A stretch of 64,000 bases of DNA, from NCBI GenBank assembly GCA_017461505.1, contig JAFTXV010000007.1, positions 595,185-659,184 of the forward strand. The letters run 5' to 3'. Origin of the DNA: Paludibacteraceae bacterium. Its GTDB lineage: Bacteria > Bacteroidota > Bacteroidia > Bacteroidales > Paludibacteraceae. The notes below the pieces were generated by a model that did no database searches, had not been told where the DNA came from, and worked only from the letters and a program-made list of their open reading frames with translations. Of the stretch, positions 51,446 to 59,367 are shown piece by piece (within the stretch, counting starts at the first letter, position 1; each line of letters opens with the position of its first letter). Position numbers and translations under genes: made by a program.

Positions 51446-51886
51446 CAACCTCTCCACTCCCTCCACAATATCGCGGTAGGTCACCTCAAAATCACCTGTG
51501 TACCAAGGGTCGGCTACATCGCGGTTGAGGAATCGGCGAATCTTGGGTTCTGGCAAAGCCGCATCTTGTTCCAGGAGGTCATTGCCCAACACGCGTGCCA
51601 GATTGCGGATATTGTAGTTCTCCATACAGAGGATGAGATCAAAATGCGCGTAATCTGCCAAGGTGATTTGTCGGGCAGCATGGTGCGTGATAGGTACGCA
51701 GTGGGCTGATAGACAGCGCTTTGCAGGGGGATAAATATCGTTGCCTATCTCCTCGCGAGAGGTAGCACAGGAGTCAATCTCCCATAGATGTTCTTGTCCG
51801 CTCTGCTCCACCATATGGCGCATCACCATCTCTGCCATCACGCTGCGGCAGATATTTCCATGACATACAAACAATACTTTTTTCAT
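51419..51886 (-). CDS. Low-molecular-weight protein tyrosine phosphatase
   Basis: 155 residues. The P-loop CHGNICRS (Cys9 to Ser16) matches the CX5R(S/T) active site, and VADPWYTGDF carries the general-acid Asp near the C-terminus. These phosphatases remove phosphate from tyrosine residues; in bacteria they often control capsule or stress proteins. The last residues (LLGDEAMRG) are encoded by a low-complexity repeat that also occurs between genes, so the native C-terminus may have been extended by it. Confidence 0.92.
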   Translation of the reverse strand: MKKVLFVCHGNICRSVMAEMVMRHMVEQSGQEHLWEIDSCATSREEIGNDIYPPAKRCLSAHCVPITHHAARQITLADYAHFDLILCMENYNIRNLARVLGNDLLEQDAALPEPKIRRFLNRDVADPWYTGDFEVTYRDIVEGVERLLGDEAMRG

Positions 51887-51892
51887 ATATTC

Positions 51893-51926
51893 CTCGCCTC
51901 TAACCTGCGCTTCAGCGCATCATTTA
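51893..51926. repeat. Palindromic repeat related to the in-gene element
   Basis: CTCGCCTCTAACCT is followed by the hairpin GCGC TTCA GCGC (51908-51919). The layout resembles the reverse complement of the copy at 52828-52866 (TCGCCTCTAAAC then a GCCGC TT GCGGC hairpin). It runs a few bases into the end of the DUF486 gene. Confidence 0.55.
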
Positions 51927-52288
51927 AATCCGAAGACAAAATACACGGCACCTACTAGACAGAGCGCTGCCACGATGTGATTCCACTTGAGTTGCATATG
52001 GAAGGCGATAGCAGAGAACACCACGAACACCACCAAAGTGATGACCTCTTGCAGGATCTTGAGTTGCATAAGCGAGAAGGGGCCGCCATTGCCCTCAAAA
52101 CCGATGCGGTTGGCAGGCACTTGCAAACAATATTCAAAGAACGCAATACCCCACGAAAAGGTTATCACACCTATCAGAGGGAGCGCTTTGAACCACGAAA
52201 ACTCCGCCATCTTGAGATGGCCATACCATGCGAGCGTCATAAATACGTTGGACGCTACCAAAAGTAATATTGTATAAAAACTATTCAT
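51920..52288 (-). CDS. DUF486 / DMT-superfamily small membrane protein
   Basis: 122 residues with four hydrophobic helices (YTILLLVASNVFMTLAWYG, ALPLIGVITFSWGIAFFEY, ILQEVITLVVFVVFSAIAFH, HIVAALCLVGAVYFVFGF). The GHLK and NRIGFEGNGGPFSLMQLK loops are conserved in the DUF486 family, a group of EmrE-like proteins of unknown substrate. Flanked by the phosphatase and ttcA-like genes on the same strand. Confidence 0.9.
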   Translation of the reverse strand: MNSFYTILLLVASNVFMTLAWYGHLKMAEFSWFKALPLIGVITFSWGIAFFEYCLQVPANRIGFEGNGGPFSLMQLKILQEVITLVVFVVFSAIAFHMQLKWNHIVAALCLVGAVYFVFGFK

Positions 52289-52336
52289 AATTCTCCTTTT
52301 AACCCCTTACTTGCCCCTTTCTTGCCCCTTATCTCC

Positions 52337-52380
52337 ATTGGAACCTCATTGGAACCTGATTGGAACCTCATCGGAACATC
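52337..52380. repeat. 11-bp tandem repeat, four units
   Basis: ATTGGAACCTC, ATTGGAACCTG, ATTGGAACCTC, ATCGGAACATC, head to tail between the DUF486 and ttcA-like genes. Confidence 0.9.
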
Positions 52381-52397
52381 CCGCTAACTTCCCGCCA

Positions 52398-53207
52398 TCA
52401 TCTTTGGGCTTTCCTTGGCAAATAGTCGGACTTGATATTCTCCATGGCGCTCCAAATCGAATCCCGCACATTGGGATTGAGTGCCTCGACTTGGGAGAGG
52501 AGTTGCTTGACCTCTGCACGACTGCTCACTTTCTCTAGGGGACAAAGCTTGGTTTGTTTTTGATAACCAGATAGTTCTGCGTATTGAGTGATATCTTTTT
52601 CCTCAATCAGACACAAGGGACGAATCATCTGGATAGGCATCTTCTCCATCTGTAGCAGGGGTGGGATGGTGCTCATGCTGCCTTGGAAAATGAGGTTCAT
52701 GAGTAGGGTCTCCACGAGGTCGTCTTTGTGATGTCCAAGGGCTATCTTGTTGCAGCCTAATTCTTGTGCTACATCAAATAGCGCCTTTCTCCTATACCAC
52801 GAACACAGGAAACACGGATGTTTATCCTTACCTTTCGCCTCTAAACAGTAGCCGCTTGCGGCGTTCTCTAGGCTGCTCGCTCCGCGAGCCTCTTCTATCT
52901 CCGTATCGCGTACTATGAAAGGTACGCGTACGCGCGCGCAAAAGTCTTCCAAATAACTGAGGTCAGAGTGGTAGTCGCGCTCTTTGACGCGCACATGCAC
53001 AGCTGTCACACGGAAATGAGGCACATGTATCTGTGCGCGTTTGCCTAATAGTTCGACCAATGCCAATGAATCTTTGCCCCCACTTAGTCCGATGAGAATA
53101 TGATCACCATCGGCTATGAGCCCGTAATCGGCACATGCCTTGTGGAAACGCTTGGTTAAACGCGATTGGAGTTTGAGATATGCTATTTGTTCTGGAGTTC
53201 GTTGCAT
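52398..53207 (-). CDS. ttcA: TtcA-like PP-loop ATPase (tRNA 2-thiolation family) with an in-frame repeat insertion
   Basis: 269 residues from ATG 53207. The PP-loop GLSGGKDSLALVELL binds ATP. HPCFLCSWYRRKALF carries the first CxxC of the Fe-S site, and IALGHHKDDLVETLLMNL is the conserved TtcA/TilS-type segment. The usual second CxxC is not present: the late region reads TKLCPLEK, with a single Cys. Between DTEIEEARG and KDKHPCFLC lies a stretch SSLENAASGYCLEAKGK, encoded by a palindromic repeat also seen just upstream of sufB, where relatives usually have a short loop. TtcA adds sulfur to C32 of tRNAs; with the insertion and the altered Cys pattern, activity is uncertain. Confidence 0.85.
   Translation of the reverse strand: MQRTPEQIAYLKLQSRLTKRFHKACADYGLIADGDHILIGLSGGKDSLALVELLGKRAQIHVPHFRVTAVHVRVKERDYHSDLSYLEDFCARVRVPFIVRDTEIEEARGASSLENAASGYCLEAKGKDKHPCFLCSWYRRKALFDVAQELGCNKIALGHHKDDLVETLLMNLIFQGSMSTIPPLLQMEKMPIQMIRPLCLIEEKDITQYAELSGYQKQTKLCPLEKVSSRAEVKQLLSQVEALNPNVRDSIWSAMENIKSDYLPRKAQR
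52828..52886. repeat. Palindromic repeat element, in-frame copy within the ttcA-like gene
   Basis: On the coding (minus) strand: GGCTCGCGGAGCGAGC hairpin, AGAGAACGC, hairpin GCCGC AA GCGGC, then TACTGTTTAGAGGCGAAAGG. The part from GAACGC to AAAGGTAAG aligns with 43209-43251. Both copies read in the same frame (NA..SGYCLEAKGK against [14 protein letters not shown]). Confidence 0.8.
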
Positions 53208-53225
53208 ACAACGCGAAAAATCGTA

Positions 53226-53233
53226 CAAAGGTA
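53226..53233 (-). promoter_or_regulatory. Possible -7 box of the ttcA-like gene
   Basis: Minus strand TACCTTTG, 18 nt before the ATG. No clear -33 box at the 20-nt distance. Confidence 0.5.
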
Positions 53234-53297
53234 GTAAAAAAACAGCATATTTAGCATAAAAAAGCAATAATTTTCACTTTTTTGTCATTTTTTCGTC

Positions 53298-53338
53298 AAA
53301 ATATTTGGTCATATCAAAAAAAAGCAGTACCTTTGCAC
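53298..53338 (+). promoter_or_regulatory. Promoter of the tRNA-Gly/Leu/Leu cluster
   Basis: TTTG (53304-53307), 20-nt spacer, TACCTTTG (53328-53335). Nearly identical to the tRNA-Cys promoter. Confidence 0.85.
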
Positions 53339-53374
53339 CCGCTTTCGGTTGAGAGCGATGTTCTTTAACATTTT

Positions 53375-53447
53375 GCGGCAATAGCTCAGTTGGTAGAGCA
53401 CAACCTTGCCAAGGTTGGGGTCGCGAGTTCGAGTCTCGTTTGCCGCT
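53375..53447 (+). tRNA. tRNA-Gly(GCC)
   Basis: 73 nt. Acceptor GCGGCAA/TTGCCGC, anticodon loop TTGCCAA (GCC), T arm GCGAG TTCGAGT CTCGT, discriminator U. Confidence 0.95.
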
Positions 53448-53459
53448 CTATAGAAACGA

Positions 53460-53487
53460 GCAGGACACAGTTCCTGCTTTTATTTTC
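53460..53487 (+). terminator. Terminator-like hairpin after tRNA-Gly
   Basis: GCAGGA (53460-53465) with TCCTGC (53472-53477), then TTTTATTTT. Some read-through must reach the two tRNA-Leu genes, or they have a promoter not seen here. Confidence 0.7.
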
Positions 53488-53547
53488 TAGAAAGGTCTTT
53501 GAATACAGAGTAAGAATCGGCAGTCGATACATAGTCGCTGACGCGAC

Positions 53548-53629
53548 GCCCAAATGGCGGAATTGGTAGACGCGCTCGTTTCAGGTGCGAGTGTTGAGAG
53601 ACGTGCAGGTTCGAGTCCTGTTTTGGGCA
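53548..53629 (+). tRNA. tRNA-Leu(CAG)
   Basis: 82 nt. Acceptor GCCCAAA/TTTGGGC, anticodon loop TTCAGGT (CAG), long variable arm, T arm GCAGG TTCGAGT CCTGT, discriminator A. Uninterrupted. Confidence 0.95.
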
Positions 53630-53633
53630 CATC

Positions 53634-53717
53634 GCGCAGGTGGTGAAATTGGTATACACGCTACTTTGAGGGGGTAGTGGTCGCAAGACCGTGTGAGTTC
53701 GAGTCTCATCCTGCGCA
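53634..53717 (+). tRNA. tRNA-Leu(GAG)
   Basis: 84 nt. Acceptor GCGCAGG/CCTGCGC, anticodon loop TTGAGGG (GAG), long variable arm, T arm TGTGA GTTCGAG TCTCA, discriminator A. 4 bp after tRNA-Leu(CAG). Confidence 0.95.
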
Positions 53718-53722
53718 CAAAG

Positions 53723-53753
53723 AGACATCTTCGTAAGAGGATGTCTTTTTTTG
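53723..53753 (+). terminator. Terminator of the tRNA cluster
   Basis: AGACATC (53723-53729) with GATGTCT (53740-53746), then a run of T. Confidence 0.9.
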
Positions 53754-53778
53754 TTTTATATGATAAAACAATCAAAAA

Positions 53779-53810
53779 TTTGCAGATTTCAAAAAAATGC
53801 ATTATCTTTG
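53779..53810 (+). promoter_or_regulatory. Promoter of the Omp28-like gene pair
   Basis: TTTG (53779-53782), 20-nt spacer, TATCTTTG (53803-53810), 26 nt before the ATG. Confidence 0.85.
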
Positions 53811-53836
53811 CAAGCAAATTTTATAATTGATTGAAT

Positions 53837-55213
53837 ATGAAAAAGATTTTTACTATTGTACTGCTCTTCAGTGCAGTTATCATGTCGGCGCAAGAGGTTC
53901 CAACCTCTTTCCCTCGTAAATACCTTATTGAGCACTTTACAGGTGAAGACTGTGGTTACTGTCCAGCAGGTATGTTTAATATTGTGGAGTATTGTACTAA
54001 GCGTACCAATACACCATGTATTTGGGTGAGTCATCACTATGGCTATAAACCTGACGAATATACCATACCAGAGAGTACAAAGATTGGTGCAACTAATGCT
54101 GTAGAAGGCGCACCTAATATGGCAATAAACCGCACCAAGATTACAGGACCATCGATTGCTTTCTCCCCAGCAGACATCTTGCCAAAAGAGGGTATGGAAG
54201 AGTTGATTGCTGATAAATGTGACACGATGGCTGAAGCATCCGTGGTGATAGATCATACCTACAAAGCCGAGACACGCGAACTCAATGTGACGGTAAGTGG
54301 TCAGGTGGCTGATGCTTCTGTGACGAAGTATCTGCTGACCGTGCTCATCAAGGAGAATGGTTTGATTGGAAAGCAAGCCGATTACGCTGGATATTCATGG
54401 AGATCTGCTGGTTTCAAAGAATTTTTACACCCATGTGTAATACGTGACGTACTGTGCTCCGATGCCTTGGGAGATACAGTAGCCGTTGAGAATCAAGCAT
54501 ATAGCAAGAGTTATACCTTTACTCTGCCAGAGGAGTGGGTGGCAGAGAACTGCTGTGTAGTCGCTTATATCACTCCAACGACTAAGAAGCCTATTATCAA
54601 TGCAGAGGAGGCTCCGCTGGTGGCGGGCACTACAGGTGGTAGGGAATATTTACCATTTGGCATCACCGAACTGCAGGCACCTAATGCTGCTACTAACCTC
54701 GAATTTGATACTTTGGAACTAAGCAAACCAACCGAAGACAAAATGGAAATCAAACTTGTGGCTTCTCAAGCAACTCGTGATGAAACATATGGTCCAGTGA
54801 AAATGGTGGTAACCTTGGAATTTAATACACTAGATACGATTCTTCCTACACAAACATTGGAGTTTGTGGATGGTGATGTTTTGAATACTTTCAGCACAGG
54901 TACTGTTGATCTGGGAGCACAGACCTTTGGTGGGTCGCGTATGCAATACTACTTATCTGCTGATATGGAAACACTCTATCATACATGGAGAATTAAGAGT
55001 GGTACGATGACAGTAGCATCCAATGGTGGTTTTTTGGTAGAAGGCATATTGGATAATGGCAAGCCGTTTAAGATAACCTGCAATATGTTGACTGCATTGG
55101 AGAATGTGATATTTGATAAGACTCATGTAGAGAAACTCATGCGCGACGGTCAGATCGTGATTCGCATGGATGATGTAGAATATGATATGCAGGGTCGTGT
55201 AATTACTCAATAA
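53837..55213 (+). CDS. Omp28-like secreted protein with CxxC motif and short C-terminal sorting-like motif
   Basis: 458 residues from ATG 53837. Signal peptide (MKKIFTIVLLFSAVIMSAQ). The first domain is thioredoxin-like as in the Omp28 family: KYLIEHFTGEDCGYCPAG holds the CxxC pair (about residues 37-40), followed by ISHH-like WVSHHYGYKPDEYTIP. A beta-rich C-terminal half follows. The end (EKLMRDGQIVIRMDDVEYDMQGRVITQ, quoted RDGQIVIRMDD) is the short motif shared with the next four genes. Omp28 proteins of oral Bacteroidales are surface proteins of unclear role; the CxxC suggests a thiol function. Next gene overlaps by one base. Confidence 0.85.
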   Translation: MKKIFTIVLLFSAVIMSAQEVPTSFPRKYLIEHFTGEDCGYCPAGMFNIVEYCTKRTNTPCIWVSHHYGYKPDEYTIPESTKIGATNAVEGAPNMAINRTKITGPSIAFSPADILPKEGMEELIADKCDTMAEASVVIDHTYKAETRELNVTVSGQVADASVTKYLLTVLIKENGLIGKQADYAGYSWRSAGFKEFLHPCVIRDVLCSDALGDTVAVENQAYSKSYTFTLPEEWVAENCCVVAYITPTTKKPIINAEEAPLVAGTTGGREYLPFGITELQAPNAATNLEFDTLELSKPTEDKMEIKLVASQATRDETYGPVKMVVTLEFNTLDTILPTQTLEFVDGDVLNTFSTGTVDLGAQTFGGSRMQYYLSADMETLYHTWRIKSGTMTVASNGGFLVEGILDNGKPFKITCNMLTALENVIFDKTHVEKLMRDGQIVIRMDDVEYDMQGRVITQ

Positions 55214-56589
55214 TGAAGAGAAGCATAATTATACTACTGCTTTTAGCAGGTTTGAAAATGTCGGCAGAAACGCCGACATTTTTTCCACGGAAGTTCTTGT
55301 TGGAGCATTTCACGAGTGCTAACTGCAATATGTGTCCTTTGGGAATGAAGTATATTGCAGAGTATCTGGACAAACAGACCACTCCCTATATATGGGTAAG
55401 CCATCATGCGGTGTATGGTACGGATGAATATACCATCCCAGCGAGTAATGCGATAGCAATGAACTATTTGGGTATGAATCAAGTACCCCGTGTGGTGTTC
55501 AATCGTACGGAACAAGATGGAATGATGGTGATAGATGCTTGGAGTATTGAGAATTTACTGGTGAAAGACGATACGGTGGCTGAAGCGTCAGTGGTGATAG
55601 AGCATCAGTTTGATGCAGCTACTCGCCGCCTTGACGTGACGGTAAGTGGTCAGGTAGCGAACCCAGGTAGGAAGGAATATCTGCTGAGCATCTTGATTAA
55701 GGAGAATGGTTTGGTAGGTAGGCAAGAAGATGCATATAGCTCTTGGAAGGGAGCCAAGTGGCAAGAATATATGCATCCTCGTGTAGTTCGCGATATGGTG
55801 ACTGCTACGTTCGGCGATACGGTTAAGGTGAAGAATCAGGCGTATAGCTATACGACGAGTTATGTGATAGATAATGAGTGGGTAGCGGAGAACTGCTGTG
55901 TGGTGGCATATTTGACTCCGCTGGAGAAGAGCCCTGTTATCAATGCGGAACAAGCGCCATTGGTGGAAGGTACTGATGGAGGCGAGCAGTATGGTCCGTA
56001 TGGTATTACCGAGGGCAAGGGCCCTAATACAACTATCAGTTTTGATAGCGTGAGAGTGACTAGGTTGAGTAATGGTCAATTGGAGATGATGATGACTTCT
56101 CCGAAGACAATTAAGACTAACTATTTTGGCATCTGCAAGCAAGTAGGTTATGTGTGTGTGAACACGGAGGATAGTGTGTTGCAAGCGGGTGTATATCCTA
56201 TAGAGGAGGGAGATGCAGAAGGAACCATCACGGCGGGGTATCGTGTGGATGAGAAAGAGACATTGGGTGGCTCAAGATTATTGTATGCTGTGTCTGCGGA
56301 CTTGAAGAATGGAATAGTAACCCCTATACATATGTGGCGTATGAGCAAGGGAGAGATGGTGTTGGACGAAGCAGGTAATATCTCGTTGAATTTCACAACC
56401 TATAATGGTACTAACGTGACTGCGACCGCAGTGTATGACTTCTCACCCGCAGCGACAGGAGTGGAGGATGTAAAGAGTGTAGGAGTTCAGGAGTTGAGCA
56501 GTTTAGGAGTTAGGAAGGTGTTGCGAGAGGGGCAGTTGCTCATCGAGAAGAACGGACAATGGTACACTGTTTGGGGCTATAGGTTATAG
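55213..56589 (+). CDS. Omp28-like secreted protein, tandem paralogue
   Basis: 458 residues. Signal peptide (SIIILLLLAGLKMSAE). FLLEHFTSANCNMCPLGMKY has the CxxC pair, and WVSHHAVYGTDEYTIP follows, matching the upstream protein closely along its length. The start ATG shares its A with the upstream TAA (TAATG), so translation is coupled. Before the C-terminal motif (REGQLLIEKNGQWYTVWGYRL, quoted REGQLLIEKNG) lies a low-complexity stretch VEDVKSVGVQELSSLGVRKV encoded by AGGAGTT/AGTTTAGGAGTT repeats that also occur between genes. Confidence 0.85.
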   Translation: MKRSIIILLLLAGLKMSAETPTFFPRKFLLEHFTSANCNMCPLGMKYIAEYLDKQTTPYIWVSHHAVYGTDEYTIPASNAIAMNYLGMNQVPRVVFNRTEQDGMMVIDAWSIENLLVKDDTVAEASVVIEHQFDAATRRLDVTVSGQVANPGRKEYLLSILIKENGLVGRQEDAYSSWKGAKWQEYMHPRVVRDMVTATFGDTVKVKNQAYSYTTSYVIDNEWVAENCCVVAYLTPLEKSPVINAEQAPLVEGTDGGEQYGPYGITEGKGPNTTISFDSVRVTRLSNGQLEMMMTSPKTIKTNYFGICKQVGYVCVNTEDSVLQAGVYPIEEGDAEGTITAGYRVDEKETLGGSRLLYAVSADLKNGIVTPIHMWRMSKGEMVLDEAGNISLNFTTYNGTNVTATAVYDFSPAATGVEDVKSVGVQELSSLGVRKVLREGQLLIEKNGQWYTVWGYRL

Positions 56590-56634
56590 GCGATGAGGTG
56601 ATGAGGCGATAAGGCTATTAGGCAATGAGGATAT
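56590..56634. repeat. GAGGCGATGAGG low-complexity repeat
   Basis: GGCGATGAGGTGATGAGGCG, ATAAGGCTATTAGGCAATGAGG, directly after the stop codon. Reverse-complement family of 22011, 24787 and 51405. Confidence 0.8.
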
Positions 56635-56637
56635 GAA

Positions 56638-56673
56638 AACAGCGTGGTTGGAATGACCACGCTGTTTTTTTAT
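56638..56673. terminator. Bidirectional terminator between convergent genes
   Basis: AACAGCGTGGT (56638-56648) with ACCACGCTGTT (56656-56666), followed by T-run on plus and by a short A/T stretch on minus. Confidence 0.9.
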
Positions 56674-56680
56674 TAGGGAA

Positions 56681-56720
56681 CTAGTAACACTAGTGAGGCT
56701 AGTAGCACTAGTTGTACTAG
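56681..56720. repeat. Five CTAG tetramers at exact 9-bp spacing
   Basis: CTAG at 56681, 56690, 56699, 56708 and 56717, with units CTAGTAACA, CTAGTGAGG, CTAGTAGCA, CTAGTTGTA. It lies just after the stop of the 872-aa protein gene (minus strand). Confidence 0.9.
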
Positions 56721-56723
56721 AAA

Positions 56724-59342
56724 TTATTTTACAAGTGCGCCAGTAGCGTTGTAGGCTTTTCCGTTGCGGATGATGAGGAGTTGACCGTTGACAAGGCGTT
56801 TTGCAACATCATTGGTTGGGTCGGTAGTGATGTTGTCTACAGCTGTTCCATCAGCGTTGTATTGCAACTTCACAGACACATCGTAAGAGTTGACAGCATC
56901 TACAACTACTTTGAGTTTGCCATCTACTTTTTCGATAATGACAGTTCCATCTATGAGGCAATACAAACCTTCTGGATCCAAGTTGCCATTTTCGTCCACA
57001 AAGCAAACATAAGATGGTGCTGGACCATCAGGTAAGATACCAGAACAAGCCAATGTGGTGCCTGATTGCCATGAAGCATTGATAGGATAAATACCTTCTG
57101 GAATAACAATATCTGGATCAGCTGCTACATTAGCATCTACAATGAAGTAGAAATCTGCTGCGATAGTCTCGTCGGCATCTACCATAAACAACTCAATGAT
57201 ACGATAGCCATCTGGTCTCCAGTCTTTTACATTGACGTTTGAATTTTTCTCAAAGGTATAGTCAAGTTCCTCTTCTTCCTCGTCAAAAGGAATCTGCTCG
57301 CGGGTATATTTGGTCTTGAAGGTGAGGTCATATTGTACCGCATTGTTGCAGATAAAGGAAGCTACAGCAGTCACAATACCATTTTCTACCTTAACGGTCA
57401 TTGTACCCTTTTCTACGGAAAACTCCTCGTACTTCTTGGTTGCTGTATTCCATACCTTCACCCATGTATCTATTGGGTAGAAGTCGTTGTGGTCAAACTT
57501 ACCATCGTTGTAGAAAGTGCCCTCAATACTCTTGTTGGTAATACGTTCTACGTTGACTTTAGCCATTAATAGACCGTCGTCGCTCATTCCATCAAGAATA
57601 AAGATACCAGCGGAAGTTACGGCATTGGTCAACTTTGCAGCTTCTTCGTCGGCGAGTCCATCGAAAGTACAAGTAACGGTCTTAGTAGGAACAGGTACAG
57701 CGTAGAACATGGAGATATTGTATCGGCATGAGTCGAAACCGAGTACGGAAGCGGTGAGGAAGGTGGTGTCGTTGCGTTGGAAAACATTACCTGATACTTC
57801 TGCAAAATCTACAGCGATATCCTCAGGCAAACCATTCGCATCTTTCGTATGGTGGGTGATGAATGTTTGCTCCATAGCCAGATTGATACGCTCGAAGTCG
57901 CCACCCATCTCCAATATTTGGTCAATTTGGAAGATAGTAAATGATACCGAATACTCACCATTGTAATTGGCTAGTTGTACCTCCTTTGAGCCGAGTGGAT
58001 CAATATAGAAATAGGACTTAGCCGAATTGGTGAAATGGAGGTCAAGTGATCTTGCTTCTTCTACGCCATAAACGAGGTGCATGATATAGTATTTGTGATC
58101 GGTACCGAGCATTTCAATCTCTACTTGATAGCCTTTGAGTGCGTTGCTACTAACCTCAATGGTACATATCATAGAGGTAAGTTCTTTGCCCGTTTTGCGA
58201 TCTGTGAGATATGCATATGCTGTTTCGCCTGAATAAGTAGCAGGTGTGGTGATTTGTTTGGCATTGTATCCCGCCATGATTTCATAGTAGGCATTGCTAG
58301 CTGTGATGAGGATAGTGGCATCGGACATGCCATAACTATCGTCAATGAGCATGTTGTTGCAAGTAAATTCTACCGTATCTGTAGGCACAATAGGTGCCTC
58401 CATAGCGACATTGAAGAAGACCGTATCGGTTTTAGAGGAAGCAAGTGCTTCATACATAAATACATAGGAAACGCCCCCCGCAGTATTAGGCGCGCTATAG
58501 ATAACACCCTCAAGATTTATAATCTCGTAAGGCACTTCACGATGCACCAATTTGGCATTTTCGGTGTCCATGAGTTTGTGGCTATAATAGCCTTCAACGC
58601 CCGTCTCGGTGAAGAGGGTCAAGTCCACATCCATGGTGTCGTTCTTACCAGCAATACGGACGCGGTCTTCTTCTGGCGTGACTACACAGTTGAGGATAGC
58701 TACATCGTATTTAGAATCGGTAGTGATCATAGTATGTTCTGCATGAACCTTAAAATAGCCGTATTCTGGCTTAGACTCTCCATTTTCTCCGTCAAGACCT
58801 CTAGTAACCAATGTCACTACATCTAGGATGTATTTAGTAAGGTATCTACCGATTTTCTCCTCTCGAATGGTCATCTTCAAGGTCTTGTAATAGTGCGTTT
58901 TTTCGTCTGCTTCTGGGAATATACACCAAGAAGTCAGTGGATCACTATAGAGGTCATCTTCGGTATATTCACCAGCCATGGTCTCTGGATTTCCATAGAA
59001 ATCAAAGCAGAATTGGTAGCGATCGTTTTTTAACACGAAGTACCAGTCACCACCAACGATAGCAGTATCGCCATTGCGTCCAACCACTGTGTCCCATGGG
59101 GTATAGTATGGGTCTATGTGGAATGATCTAAAGAAGACTTCAGTCGTGTCATGTTGGGTCAATGTAGATTCATCTGCAAGTGTAGCCTGCTGAGACTCTG
59201 GTTGTTGGAGCGCCTTGATAGTGTTACGCAAGTGCTCTTTTCCCATCAGGGCTTTCATGGCTTGTGGCTTGGTCAGGGTGGTTTGTGCAACCGCTACCCA
59301 TGACAAAGCGCAGAGCATAATGAGAGAAAGAATTTTTTTCAT
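56724..59342 (-). CDS. Large secreted beta-domain protein with short C-terminal sorting-like motif, paralogue 1
   Basis: 872 residues. Signal peptide (MKKILSLIMLCALSWVAVAQ). The body is made of repeated ~100-130-residue beta-modules, each opening with a DTVEFTCNNM/TKTVTCTFDGL-like strand and containing a Y..MA/Y.ISMFYA pattern. The end VNGQLLIIRNGKAYNATGALVK (quoted NGQLLIIRNGKAYNATG) is the shared motif. It is a close relative in layout of the next gene upstream, 25 bp away, and both are probably cotranscribed from 61885-61915. No known family; probably surface-exposed, function unknown. Confidence 0.75.
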   Translation of the reverse strand: MKKILSLIMLCALSWVAVAQTTLTKPQAMKALMGKEHLRNTIKALQQPESQQATLADESTLTQHDTTEVFFRSFHIDPYYTPWDTVVGRNGDTAIVGGDWYFVLKNDRYQFCFDFYGNPETMAGEYTEDDLYSDPLTSWCIFPEADEKTHYYKTLKMTIREEKIGRYLTKYILDVVTLVTRGLDGENGESKPEYGYFKVHAEHTMITTDSKYDVAILNCVVTPEEDRVRIAGKNDTMDVDLTLFTETGVEGYYSHKLMDTENAKLVHREVPYEIINLEGVIYSAPNTAGGVSYVFMYEALASSKTDTVFFNVAMEAPIVPTDTVEFTCNNMLIDDSYGMSDATILITASNAYYEIMAGYNAKQITTPATYSGETAYAYLTDRKTGKELTSMICTIEVSSNALKGYQVEIEMLGTDHKYYIMHLVYGVEEARSLDLHFTNSAKSYFYIDPLGSKEVQLANYNGEYSVSFTIFQIDQILEMGGDFERINLAMEQTFITHHTKDANGLPEDIAVDFAEVSGNVFQRNDTTFLTASVLGFDSCRYNISMFYAVPVPTKTVTCTFDGLADEEAAKLTNAVTSAGIFILDGMSDDGLLMAKVNVERITNKSIEGTFYNDGKFDHNDFYPIDTWVKVWNTATKKYEEFSVEKGTMTVKVENGIVTAVASFICNNAVQYDLTFKTKYTREQIPFDEEEEELDYTFEKNSNVNVKDWRPDGYRIIELFMVDADETIAADFYFIVDANVAADPDIVIPEGIYPINASWQSGTTLACSGILPDGPAPSYVCFVDENGNLDPEGLYCLIDGTVIIEKVDGKLKVVVDAVNSYDVSVKLQYNADGTAVDNITTDPTNDVAKRLVNGQLLIIRNGKAYNATGALVK

Positions 59343-59367
59343 ACTGGTTGTTATTAATAGTTGTTGG

